Part shown: in pieces, positions 6,686-13,663 of the stretch
Numbering within the stretch: position 1 is the first letter of the stretch
Layout: each line of letters opens with the position of its first letter
Assembly (NCBI RefSeq): GCF_026341035.1
Contig: NZ_JAPEOQ010000002.1
Span: 1,364,001 to 1,428,000, forward strand
DNA from: Streptomyces sp. NBC_01016
GTDB taxonomy: Bacteria > Actinomycetota > Actinomycetes > Streptomycetales > Streptomycetaceae
Reading direction: 5' to 3'
Length of the DNA stretch: 64,000 bases
Position numbers and translations under genes: made by a program
Notes under the pieces: model-generated
What the model was told of the DNA's origin: nothing
The model's input: only the letters and a program-made list of their open reading frames with translations
Databases searched by the model: none

Positions 6686-8068
6686 TTGCACAGCCATGAC
6701 GAAGCCCTCGCCCGCACGGTCCTCGACCACGTCGAGCAGCGGCTGCGCCTCGACCCGGCGCCGCTCGGCAGGCTCGGTGACGCGGCCGAACTCGAAGCCG
6801 CCCTCAAGGGCGCCCTGGGCGACGGACCGACCGCCCCGGACGACGTGCTGCGGCTGTTCACCGACCACATAGAACCGACCGTCGTCTCCTGCGACAGCCC
6901 GGGCTTCCTCTCGTTCATCCCCGGCGCCCCGACCAAGGCCGCCGCCCTCTTCGACATGGTGCTGTCCGCCTCCTCGCTGCACGGCGTCTCCTGGCTGGAG
7001 GCGTCCGGCGCCGTCGCCGCCGAGAACCAGGTGCTGCGGCTGCTCGCCGATCTCGCGGGGATGCCGGGCGGGGCGGGCGGCTGCTTCGTCAGCGGTGGGT
7101 CCGCGGGCAACCTGTCCGGACTCCTGGTGGCCAGGGACACCGCCCGTACGGCCGAAGGGAGCCCCGTGGAGCGGCCCCGGATCGCGGTCAGCGACCAGGC
7201 CCATTCGTCGATCGGCAGCACGTTGCGGATCATGGGCGTCGAGGCGCTCGTGGTGCCCACCGACGACCACCGGCTGACCGGCGACGCGGTGCGCGCCGCG
7301 CTCGCGGCCGACGGCGACCCCGAGAGCGTGGTCGCCGTCGTCGGCACCGCCGGCACCACCAACGCCGGCATCATCGACGACCTCGCGGGCATCGCCGACG
7401 CGGCCCGCGACCACGGCCTGTGGTTCCACGTCGACGCGGCCTACGGCGGCGGCGCCCTGTTCTCGCCGCGGCTGCGCGAGCGGTTCGCCGGCATCGAGCA
7501 CGCCGACTCCCTCGTCATCGACCCGCACAAGTGGCTGTTCACGCCGTTCGACTGCGGCGCGATCCTGTACCGCAACCCCGCCCTGGCCCGCGCCGTCCAC
7601 ACCCAGGACGCCTCCTACCTGGACTGCATCCACACCGACGCCCCGCAGGAATGGAACCCGAGCGACTACGCGTACCACCTCACGCGCCGCCCCCGCGGCC
7701 TCCCGCTCTGGTTCTCGCTCGCCGTGCACGGCACGGAGGCCTACCGGGAGGCCGTCGAGGCGGGTCGGCGGCTCGCCGAGGAGAGCGCCGAACTGATCCG
7801 CGCCACGGACGGCCTGGAACTGCTGCGCGAGCCCGAACTCTCGGTCGTGCTGCTGCGCCGCACCGGCTGGGGGCCCGCGGACTACGACGCCTGGTCGCGC
7901 CGGCTCCTCGAACGGCAGATCGCCTTCGTGGTGCCGACGGTGTGGGAGGGCGAGACGGTGGCCCGCTTCGCCTTCCTCCACCCGGACCTCGGCCTGGACA
8001 CGGTGCGTACGATCCTGGCCGACATGGTGGGGGACATGACGGCGGACATGACGGCGGACGCCGGATGA
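6686..8068 (+). CDS. PLP-dependent group II amino-acid decarboxylase
   Basis: This protein of about 460 residues belongs to the pyridoxal-phosphate decarboxylases related to aromatic amino acid, glutamate and diaminobutyrate decarboxylases. The PLP site is clear: FHVDAAYGGGALFS, then SLVIDPHKWLFTPFDCGA with the Schiff-base Lys282. Also visible are CFVSGGSAGNLSGL and GTAGTTNAGIIDDL of the fold. The best start is TTG 6686 with GGAGG nine bases upstream; GTG 6638 is an alternative with no ribosome site. Its promoter carries operator copy C, tying it to the neighbouring regulator and to the M20/MHS operon, so the amine may come from an amino acid released by the amidohydrolase. The C-terminus is a short DMTADMTAD repeat. 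Substrate is not predictable. Confidence 0.87.
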   Translation: MHSHDEALARTVLDHVEQRLRLDPAPLGRLGDAAELEAALKGALGDGPTAPDDVLRLFTDHIEPTVVSCDSPGFLSFIPGAPTKAAALFDMVLSASSLHGVSWLEASGAVAAENQVLRLLADLAGMPGGAGGCFVSGGSAGNLSGLLVARDTARTAEGSPVERPRIAVSDQAHSSIGSTLRIMGVEALVVPTDDHRLTGDAVRAALAADGDPESVVAVVGTAGTTNAGIIDDLAGIADAARDHGLWFHVDAAYGGGALFSPRLRERFAGIEHADSLVIDPHKWLFTPFDCGAILYRNPALARAVHTQDASYLDCIHTDAPQEWNPSDYAYHLTRRPRGLPLWFSLAVHGTEAYREAVEAGRRLAEESAELIRATDGLELLREPELSVVLLRRTGWGPADYDAWSRRLLERQIAFVVPTVWEGETVARFAFLHPDLGLDTVRTILADMVGDMTADMTADAG

Positions 8069-8096
8069 ATCGCGTCCCGTTCCCGGAAACCGGGCT

Positions 8097-8111
8097 CTAA
8101 GCGCTCGCTCA
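8097..8111 (+). promoter_or_regulatory. TetR operator candidate, copy 1
   Basis: CTAAGCGCTCGCTCA lies 53 bases upstream of the TetR start at 8164. It is identical in 14 of 15 positions to the site before the maoC-like gene (9286-9300). The inverted form TGAGC-nnnn-GCTTA is a typical TetR-family half-site arrangement. Confidence 0.65.
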
Positions 8112-8163
8112 CCCCGGAGGGTAGGGTGTGGCACCAGCCCCACGGGAGGATGTGAGTGCAGCG

Positions 8164-8796
8164 ATGACGCAGGACGAGCGCGGTGCGGACGAGGCCATGG
8201 ACGAGATGCCGTGGGCCGATGTCACACCCGACGCGGCCCGGCGGCTGCTCGTCGCGGCGGTGCAGGCGTTCGCCGAGCGCGGCTACCACGCGACCACGAC
8301 CCGCGACATCGCGAGCCGCGCCGGTATGAGCCCGGCCGCGCTCTACATCCACTACAAGACCAAGGAAGAGCTGCTCCTCAGGATCAGCCGGATCGGCCAC
8401 GACAAGGCCCTGGCGATCCTGCGCCGTGCGGTCGAGAGCGAGGGCACGGCCGCCGAGCGGCTCGCCGAGGCCGTCCGGACCTTCGTCCGCTGGCACGCGG
8501 GGCACCACATGACCGCGCGCGTCGTCCAGTACGAGCTGGACTCGCTGGGCGAGGAGAACCGGCCCGAGATCGTGGCGCTGCGCCGGCAGAGCGACGCCTC
8601 GGTGCGGGAGATCATCAACGACGGTGTGAAGGCCGGGGAGTTCGATGTCCCCGACGTGCCGGGCACGACCGTCGCGATCCTCTCCCTCTGCATCGACGTC
8701 GCCCGTTGGTTCAACGCGGAGGGCCCCCGCACGCCGGACGAGGTCGGCGCTCTCTACGCCGACCTCGTGCTGCGCATGGTGAGCGCCCAGAGGTAG
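8164..8796 (+). CDS. TetR/AcrR-family regulator
   Basis: This 210-residue regulator has its helix-turn-helix at about residues 16-62 (FAERGYHATTTRDIASRAG, then MSPAALYIHYKTKEELLL) and a helical effector domain containing WHAGHHMTARVVQYELDSLG. ATG 8164 is preferred. A GGGAGG lies 14 bases upstream, so in-frame GTG 8152 cannot be excluded. It converges with the MaoC gene, leaving one base between the two stop codons, and the promoters of both genes carry nearly identical 15-base sites. It is therefore probably a self-regulated repressor of the hydratase, of the kind that senses acyl-CoA thioesters (inference). Confidence 0.87.
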   Translation: MTQDERGADEAMDEMPWADVTPDAARRLLVAAVQAFAERGYHATTTRDIASRAGMSPAALYIHYKTKEELLLRISRIGHDKALAILRRAVESEGTAAERLAEAVRTFVRWHAGHHMTARVVQYELDSLGEENRPEIVALRRQSDASVREIINDGVKAGEFDVPDVPGTTVAILSLCIDVARWFNAEGPRTPDEVGALYADLVLRMVSAQR

Positions 8797-8797
8797 C

Positions 8798-9259
8798 TCA
8801 GAGGTAGTAGCGGGACACCGACTCCGCGACGCACACCGGCTTGTCGCCGCCCTCACGCTCCACGCTGAACGCCACGGTGACCTGTACGCCGCCGGCCACG
8901 TCCGCCACATCCGTGACCTTCGCGGTGGCGCGCAGTCGCGAGCCCACCGGGACGGGGGCGGGGAAACGGACCTTGTTCGTCCCGTAGTTGACGCCCATCT
9001 TCATGCCCTCGACCGTCATCAGCTGCGGGCCGAAGAGGGGCAGCAGCGACAGGGTGAGGTAGCCGTGCGCGATGGTCGTCTTGAACGGACCCTCCTTCGC
9101 GCGCTCCGGGTCGACGTGGATCCACTGGTGGTCGCCCGTGGCCTCGGCGAACCGGTCGATGCGGCTCTGCTCGATCTCGACCCAGTCGCTGTACCCGAGC
9201 TGCTCGCCGACGGCGCCCTTCAGGTCGTCGACGTCCTTGAAAACGCGCGGCTCCGCCAT
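8798..9259 (-). CDS. MaoC-family (R)-specific enoyl-CoA hydratase
   Basis: This 153-residue single hot-dog domain protein contains the R-hydratase signature AEATGDHQWIHVDPERA (catalytic Asp and His), followed by FKTTIAHGYLTLSLLPL and the NYGTNKVRFPAPVPVG strand. It would hydrate trans-2-enoyl-CoA to (R)-3-hydroxyacyl-CoA. ATG 9259 has GGAGG nine bases upstream, and 18 upstream codons without homology are excluded. The TetR-type site at 9286-9300 sits 27 bases before the start. It functions in the cytoplasm in fatty-acid or polyketide-precursor metabolism. Confidence 0.9.
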   Translation of the reverse strand: MAEPRVFKDVDDLKGAVGEQLGYSDWVEIEQSRIDRFAEATGDHQWIHVDPERAKEGPFKTTIAHGYLTLSLLPLFGPQLMTVEGMKMGVNYGTNKVRFPAPVPVGSRLRATAKVTDVADVAGGVQVTVAFSVEREGGDKPVCVAESVSRYYL

Positions 9260-9285
9260 GTTCAACAGCCTCCGTGTCGATATGC

Positions 9286-9300
9286 CTAAGCGCTTGCTCA
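9286..9300 (-). promoter_or_regulatory. TetR operator candidate, copy 2
   Basis: The plus strand reads CTAAGCGCTTGCTCA, differing at one base from the copy at 8097-8111. It lies directly upstream of the maoC-like start. Confidence 0.65.
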
Positions 9301-9334
9301 GCGCCCTCCGCATGCTAACAATGCAGCCCGCTTT

Positions 9335-9388
9335 ATCAAGCCCCTCTCCGGAACGAGAGGCAGCGGGGTCCGGGGCGGAGCCCCGCGG
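9335..9388. repeat. Dispersed GC-rich intergenic palindromic repeat, copy 1
   Basis: The core GGGGTCCGGGGCGGAGCCCC (from 9365) contains a GGGGC-GGA-GCCCC hairpin and is preceded by TCAAGCCCC and an AACGAGAGGCAGC segment. The same core recurs at 33592, 38409, 53821 and 53873. In Streptomyces such elements are common between genes; function is not established. Confidence 0.75.
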
Positions 9389-9435
9389 CCTCAGCCCCGG
9401 CGCGGGCCGAACGGAACACCCGTACCCTCAAGCTC

Positions 9436-9912
9436 GTGCCACAGATTCCGGAGAAGATCCACGAGCTCACCGTCGGCCAGGTGTCGGCGCGCAGCGGCGC
9501 CGCCGTCTCCGCGCTCCACTTCTACGAGTCCAAGGGCCTGATCACCAGCCGCCGCACCTCCGGCAACCAGCGCCGTTACTGCCGTGACACCCTGCGCCGC
9601 GTCGCCTTCATCCGGGCCGCCCAGCGCGTCGGCATCCCGCTCGCCACGATCCGCGACGCGCTCGCCGAACTCCCCGAGGAGCGCACCCCGAACCGGGACG
9701 ACTGGGCGCGCCTCTCGGAGGTCTGGCGGTCCGAACTGGAGGAACGGATCAAGCAATTGGGGCGGCTGCGGGATCACCTGACCGACTGCATCGGCTGTGG
9801 CTGCCTGTCCCTGGAGACCTGTGTCCTGTCCAACCCGGACGACGTCTTCGGCGAGCGCCTCACGGGCTCCCGTCTGATGGGGGAGCGCCGGGAGCGTCCC
9901 GCGGAGGCGTGA
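9436..9912 (+). CDS. soxR: Redox-sensing MerR-family activator SoxR
   Basis: This 158-residue protein has a MerR winged helix at the N-terminus (ELTVGQVSARSGAAVSALHF), a dimerisation helix, and the [2Fe-2S] cluster loop CIGCGCLSLETC with Cys118, 121, 123 and 129, the exact spacing of E. coli SoxR. In Streptomyces SoxR responds to redox-cycling compounds such as endogenous antibiotics and activates a small set of oxidoreductase genes. GTG 9436 follows a TACCCT box by 7 bases with no ribosome site, suggesting a leaderless transcript. CCTCAAG at 9426-9432 resembles one half of the classic SoxR box. The last 53 bases overlap the 3' end of the converging permease gene. Confidence 0.95.
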   Translation: MPQIPEKIHELTVGQVSARSGAAVSALHFYESKGLITSRRTSGNQRRYCRDTLRRVAFIRAAQRVGIPLATIRDALAELPEERTPNRDDWARLSEVWRSELEERIKQLGRLRDHLTDCIGCGCLSLETCVLSNPDDVFGERLTGSRLMGERRERPAEA

Positions 9913-11188
9913 GCCTCGGGCCGAGCGCCCGGAAGACCGCGCTGAGCACGACCGCCGCGATCGCCCCGGCCGCGACCCCGCTGCCGAACAGGGTGCGGGC
10001 CCACGTCGGCAGCTCCGCGTACATCTCCGGAGACACGATCGGCAGCATGCCGATCACGAGGGCGAGCGCGATGACGACGCTGTCGGTTCCGTGCGAGAGG
10101 TCCGTACGGGAGAGCATTCCGAAGCCCATGACCGCGATCACCGCGTAGATGACGAGGCCCGCGGCGCCGACCACCGGCTCCGGGATCGCCGCGAGCACAC
10201 GGGTCAGCGGCGTGATCAGCCCGCACAGGATCAGCAGCACACCGGCCGCCGCCGTCACGAACCGGCTGCGTACGCGCGTGAGTTGGACGATGCCGATGTT
10301 CTCGGCGCTGGTCACCATCAGCGACGTACCGAAGAGCCCGGAGACGAGCGAGACGAGCGCGTCGGCGCGGGCGATGCGCGGCACGTCGCGGCCCGCGTCG
10401 GGGGTGCGGCCCACGGCCTCGCTGTTGAGGACCGTCTGCCCGGTGGCCTCGGCGAGCGAGGCGAGGGCGAAGACCAGGAGCGGGATGGCGGCGAGCAGGT
10501 CGAAGTGCGGGGCACCGTACGGGAAGGGGTCGGGCAGCGCGAAGGTGCCGCCGTGCGCCACCTCGAGGTCGGTGCCCATGAGCGCGGCGATCACCGTGCC
10601 GCAGACCAGGCCGAGCAGCACCGCCATCTGCCGCCACACACCCCGCAGCACGAGGAAGAACACCGCGATCACGCCGAGCGTCGCGAAGCCGAGGCCCGGA
10701 CCGGAGGCGACCATGGGCGCGGTCACCTTGATCATGTTGATGCCGATGAGGACGACCGTCGTGCCCATCACCAGGGGCGGGAACAGCCGGACCAGACGTC
10801 CGTAGAAGGGGAGTACGCAGAGCAGGAACGCGGCCGCGACCAGGACGGAGCCCGAGGCCGTCGCCGGGCCGTACTCCTGCGCGATCTGCAGGAAGATCGC
10901 CACCGCGGCGCCGCCCGGCAGCATCAGGAACGGCAGCCGGGCGCCCACCCGCAGCGCCGCCACCCCGAGCGACTGGAGCAGCGCGCCCACGCCGCACAGC
11001 ACGAGGGTCGCGCTGAGCAGCGAGGCCGTCTGCGTCGTCGACAGCTTCAGCGTCGTCGCGATGAGGATGACGGAGGAGACGGGCGCGGCCACGCCCGCAA
11101 GCACGTGCTGGCAGGCGAGGGGGACGAGGCGCTTGAGAGGCAGCCGCTCGTCGACCGGTGCGACCGGTGGTGCGGCGGTCGCGGTCAC
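9860..11188 (-). CDS. NCS2-family nucleobase/purine permease
   Basis: This 442-residue membrane protein has about 14 hydrophobic segments and the NCS2 fold signatures: PLACQHVLAGVAAPVSSVIL in helix 1, LPGGAAVAIFL in the helix 3 region, ASLAEATGQTVLNSEAVG in helix 8, and SAENIGIVQLTRVRSRFV, which corresponds to the substrate-site loop. It would carry uracil, xanthine or urate by proton symport; the exact base cannot be assigned. The GTG start at 11188 overlaps the stop of the arylsulfotransferase-like gene (GTGA), so the two are co-translated. The 3' end overlaps soxR in antisense. Confidence 0.88.
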   Translation of the reverse strand: MTATAAPPVAPVDERLPLKRLVPLACQHVLAGVAAPVSSVILIATTLKLSTTQTASLLSATLVLCGVGALLQSLGVAALRVGARLPFLMLPGGAAVAIFLQIAQEYGPATASGSVLVAAAFLLCVLPFYGRLVRLFPPLVMGTTVVLIGINMIKVTAPMVASGPGLGFATLGVIAVFFLVLRGVWRQMAVLLGLVCGTVIAALMGTDLEVAHGGTFALPDPFPYGAPHFDLLAAIPLLVFALASLAEATGQTVLNSEAVGRTPDAGRDVPRIARADALVSLVSGLFGTSLMVTSAENIGIVQLTRVRSRFVTAAAGVLLILCGLITPLTRVLAAIPEPVVGAAGLVIYAVIAVMGFGMLSRTDLSHGTDSVVIALALVIGMLPIVSPEMYAELPTWARTLFGSGVAAGAIAAVVLSAVFRALGPRLTPPRDAPGAPPSDGSP

Positions 11189-12312
11189 CGGTTCAGCCAC
11201 GGCAGCTCGGCCGCGGAGTAACGGTAGGCGCGGAACACGGCGTTGGGCTCCGACGGGAACAGCTTGCGGACCTCTTCCTCGGAGTAGCCGCCGAAGAACG
11301 GGACGATGTACTCCCAGCACAGGTAGCCGTCGGCCGTGACCTCGAAGAGGCGGCCCGCGGGGGAGTCGGTGACCAGGGTGTTGCCGTTCGGGAGGCGCTG
11401 GGCGCTGCCCATGAACGGCGCGAAGAACGACTCGCGCGCCGGGTCGTGGTACTCCCACGCGATCTTGCCGCTGGAGCGCTCGATCTCGATGACGCGGCTG
11501 AACGGCACGTCCCAGTGCGGCCGGAAGACGCCGTTGTCGAAGACGAGGAAGTTGCCGTTCTCCAGCTCGGTCGGGCAGTGCTGCTGCGAGACGACGCCCG
11601 GCTCCGAACGCCAGATGATGTCGCCGGTGGCACGCTCGATGACGACGACGGCCGACACGGAGCGGAAGCTGGCGAGGATGTTCCCGTCGGCGAGCGGCAG
11701 CACGCTGTTGATGAGCGGGTAGTGCTCGCGGGCGTAGTCCGGGTGCAGCGGAAAGTCCTCGCGGCCGAGGCGCTCGGAGACCTTCCACTCCCAGGTCGTG
11801 TTCCCCTCGGCGTCGACCTCCACGATCGTGTCCGCCCAGATCGTGTCTCCGTCGGGGCCGCTCGCCTCGGAGCCGGGCACGCCACCGCGCACGGCGGCGG
11901 CCGCGTCACCGGTCAGGGCTTCGAGCGCCGTGTAGAGGATCCGGCCGTCGCCGTAGTGGTGGGCGTCGTGGTGCTGAAGCGGGTCGCGGTGCTCGCGCAG
12001 CACCGTGCCGTCCGGGGTGATCTCCTGCATGAGGCCGCCGCGGTACTTGTGCCACATGGGGAAGAGAGCGGGCTCGTCGGGCAGTACGCCGTTGTAGGCG
12101 AGGTTCCCGTTCGCGAGGATCCGCGCGTGCCGGCCGGGGCGGTTCGGCAGGTTCCACTGGTGGACGACCTCGCCGTGCAGGTCGATCAGGTACACCTCGC
12201 CGGTGCCGGTCAGCGGGGCGAAGAGCGTGTAACCCCGGTACGCGGCGTCCTCGTCGAGGGCGAGGAGTCCGGTGCCGCGGCGGCGGCGCTGGTTCTGGTC
12301 GACACGAGCCAT
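11185..12312 (-). CDS. Arylsulfotransferase-family (ASST-like) protein
   Basis: This 375-residue protein shows repeated beta-propeller blades of the arylsulfotransferase family (YLIDLHGEVVHQWNLP, HARILANGNLAYNG, EITPDGTVLREHRDPLQHHD, RLPNGNTLVTDS). The histidine-rich HHDAHHYGDGRIL segment is in the right region for the sulfate-transfer site. Known ASSTs move sulfate from one phenol ester to another phenol in the periplasm, but no signal peptide or membrane anchor is visible here, so a cytoplasmic location and possibly a different reaction are implied. ATG 12312 has GGAG 7 bases upstream. It is the first gene of an operon with the NCS2 permease and is divergent from an XRE-cupin regulator. Confidence 0.8.
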   Translation of the reverse strand: MARVDQNQRRRRGTGLLALDEDAAYRGYTLFAPLTGTGEVYLIDLHGEVVHQWNLPNRPGRHARILANGNLAYNGVLPDEPALFPMWHKYRGGLMQEITPDGTVLREHRDPLQHHDAHHYGDGRILYTALEALTGDAAAAVRGGVPGSEASGPDGDTIWADTIVEVDAEGNTTWEWKVSERLGREDFPLHPDYAREHYPLINSVLPLADGNILASFRSVSAVVVIERATGDIIWRSEPGVVSQQHCPTELENGNFLVFDNGVFRPHWDVPFSRVIEIERSSGKIAWEYHDPARESFFAPFMGSAQRLPNGNTLVTDSPAGRLFEVTADGYLCWEYIVPFFGGYSEEEVRKLFPSEPNAVFRAYRYSAAELPWLNR

Positions 12313-12366
12313 GGAGGCACTCCATCCAGTGGTGACGTCAGTGGTTGTCGTCAGTACTTGTCATCG

Positions 12367-12406
12367 GTGGTTAACTTTTTTAAGTACTGGTTAAGTAGTT
12401 AACCAC
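12367..12406. promoter_or_regulatory. Operator cluster of the XRE-cupin regulator
   Basis: Two nested inverted repeats occur in the divergent region. GTGGTTAAC (12367-12375) pairs perfectly with GTTAACCAC (12398-12406), and GGTTAA-GTAG-TTAACC occupies 12389-12404. TTAAGTA is also repeated directly. The AT-rich block stands out in GC-rich DNA and lies between the arylsulfotransferase-like gene and the regulator. Confidence 0.7.
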
Positions 12407-12458
12407 GGCGGTAGGGTGCCGGGGAACAGGGGCCGAAGCGAGAGGGCGTTACAAGTTC

Positions 12459-12971
12459 ATGAACGTGGGACCGGGCATTCGACGCAGGCGCCGCGGCCTG
12501 GAGCTGACCCTCGCCGAGGTGGCCCGCCGCGCCGGGGTCTCCGTCCCGTTCCTCAGTCAGGTCGAGAACGGGCGCTCGCGCCCCAGCATGGGCTCGCTGC
12601 AGCGCATCGCCGACGCCCTCGACACCACCGCCGTCGAACTCCTCGCGTCCGCAGAGCCGCCCCGCCCGGTCGACGTGGTGCGCGCGGCGGAGAAGCCCGC
12701 GATGGCCGACGGCGCGCGCCCGCTCGTCCGGGGCGAACAGCGGCTGCACGCCCTGGAGTTCACCGGCGACCACGACTGGGACCGGGTCTTCCGGCACGCG
12801 GGGGACGAGGTCATGTACGTCGCCGACGGCTCGATCGAGACCGAGGTCGACGACACCCACTACGTCCTGGAGCGCGGCGACACGCTGTACTGCGCCGCCG
12901 GACTCGCCCACCGCTGGCGCCCGTTGGAGCCGGGGACGCGGGTCCTCATCGTCGGCGTCGCCGCACCGTAG
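12459..12971 (+). CDS. XRE-family regulator with C-terminal cupin domain
   Basis: This 170-residue regulator has an N-terminal helix-turn-helix (LTLAEVARRAGVSVPFLSQV at about residues 17-36) and a C-terminal single cupin barrel from about residue 85 (VMYVADGSIETEV, then LERGDTLYCAAGLAHRW with the small-ligand pocket). Regulators of this architecture often control permease or amine/amino-acid catabolic genes and bind a small metabolite in the cupin. It is divergent from the arylsulfotransferase/NCS2 operon with a prominent GTTAAC-type inverted repeat in between, so it most likely controls that operon and itself. Confidence 0.9.
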   Translation: MNVGPGIRRRRRGLELTLAEVARRAGVSVPFLSQVENGRSRPSMGSLQRIADALDTTAVELLASAEPPRPVDVVRAAEKPAMADGARPLVRGEQRLHALEFTGDHDWDRVFRHAGDEVMYVADGSIETEVDDTHYVLERGDTLYCAAGLAHRWRPLEPGTRVLIVGVAAP

Positions 12972-13060
12972 TCCGCACGGGAGTCCGCAACACCCCTTGT
13001 CGGTGGCCGTGGTTGGCGCGACCATGCGTCGCACACGTCAGACGGGGGAGGCCGAACGGC

Positions 13061-13573
13061 ATGGCAGTGGCGATCACTTCACTCAAGTACGAGTCCGCCC
13101 GCACGGGACCGCAATCACTGGTCTACGACAACGACGGCTACCACCTGGTGCGCTTCCCGTACGCGGCGGCCGAGGAGTCGTACGACCCGTGGACCATGCA
13201 CGATCCGGCGGGCGGCGGCGGCTCGTCGAGGTACCCGGACGCCCGCTCGGGGCTGATATGGCCCAGCCACAACGGCTGGGGCACGCTGTCCGCCCTCGTC
13301 TTCTGGGACGCGGACACCCGCGCGTCCGAGTACCGCGCCCGCTTCGTGCGCGACCCGCTGCGCCTCTCCACCGGCTACGACTCCACCGCCACCACGGACA
13401 TCTCGCCCACGGGCGGCGGCCAGTACCGCTCGTACACCTGGCAGATGTTCGTGCACCCCGGCACCCCGCTCGGCTTCAAGGTCTCGGCCCGCTCCGGGGA
13501 CACCGCGCTGAAGGTGCCGATCACGCTGGCCGAGTTCAAGCTGGCGATCCAGACGGATGTGATCACGCCCTGA
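13061..13573 (+). CDS. Conserved hypothetical protein
   Basis: This 170-residue protein was not recognised. It is soluble, with no signal peptide or membrane segment, rich in Tyr, Trp, Ser and Asp, and looks all-beta: examples are RTGPQSLVYDNDGYHLVRFP, LSALVFWDADTRASEYRARF and RSYTWQMFVHPGTPLGFKVS. The motif GLIWPSHNGWGTL is unusually rich in aromatic residues. ATG 13061 follows a GGGGGAGG ribosome site by nine bases. It stands alone between the XRE-cupin gene and the Imm49-like gene on the same strand; nothing in the context assigns a function. Confidence 0.7.
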   Translation: MAVAITSLKYESARTGPQSLVYDNDGYHLVRFPYAAAEESYDPWTMHDPAGGGGSSRYPDARSGLIWPSHNGWGTLSALVFWDADTRASEYRARFVRDPLRLSTGYDSTATTDISPTGGGQYRSYTWQMFVHPGTPLGFKVSARSGDTALKVPITLAEFKLAIQTDVITP

Positions 13574-13663
13574 CGCGGGCGGCGGCGAGGCCGAGGGGCG
13601 CGGTCGAGGGGTGTTTTCCCACTCGTCCGCCACGCGCGCCCCACGCCTCGTAGAGTCGCCACC

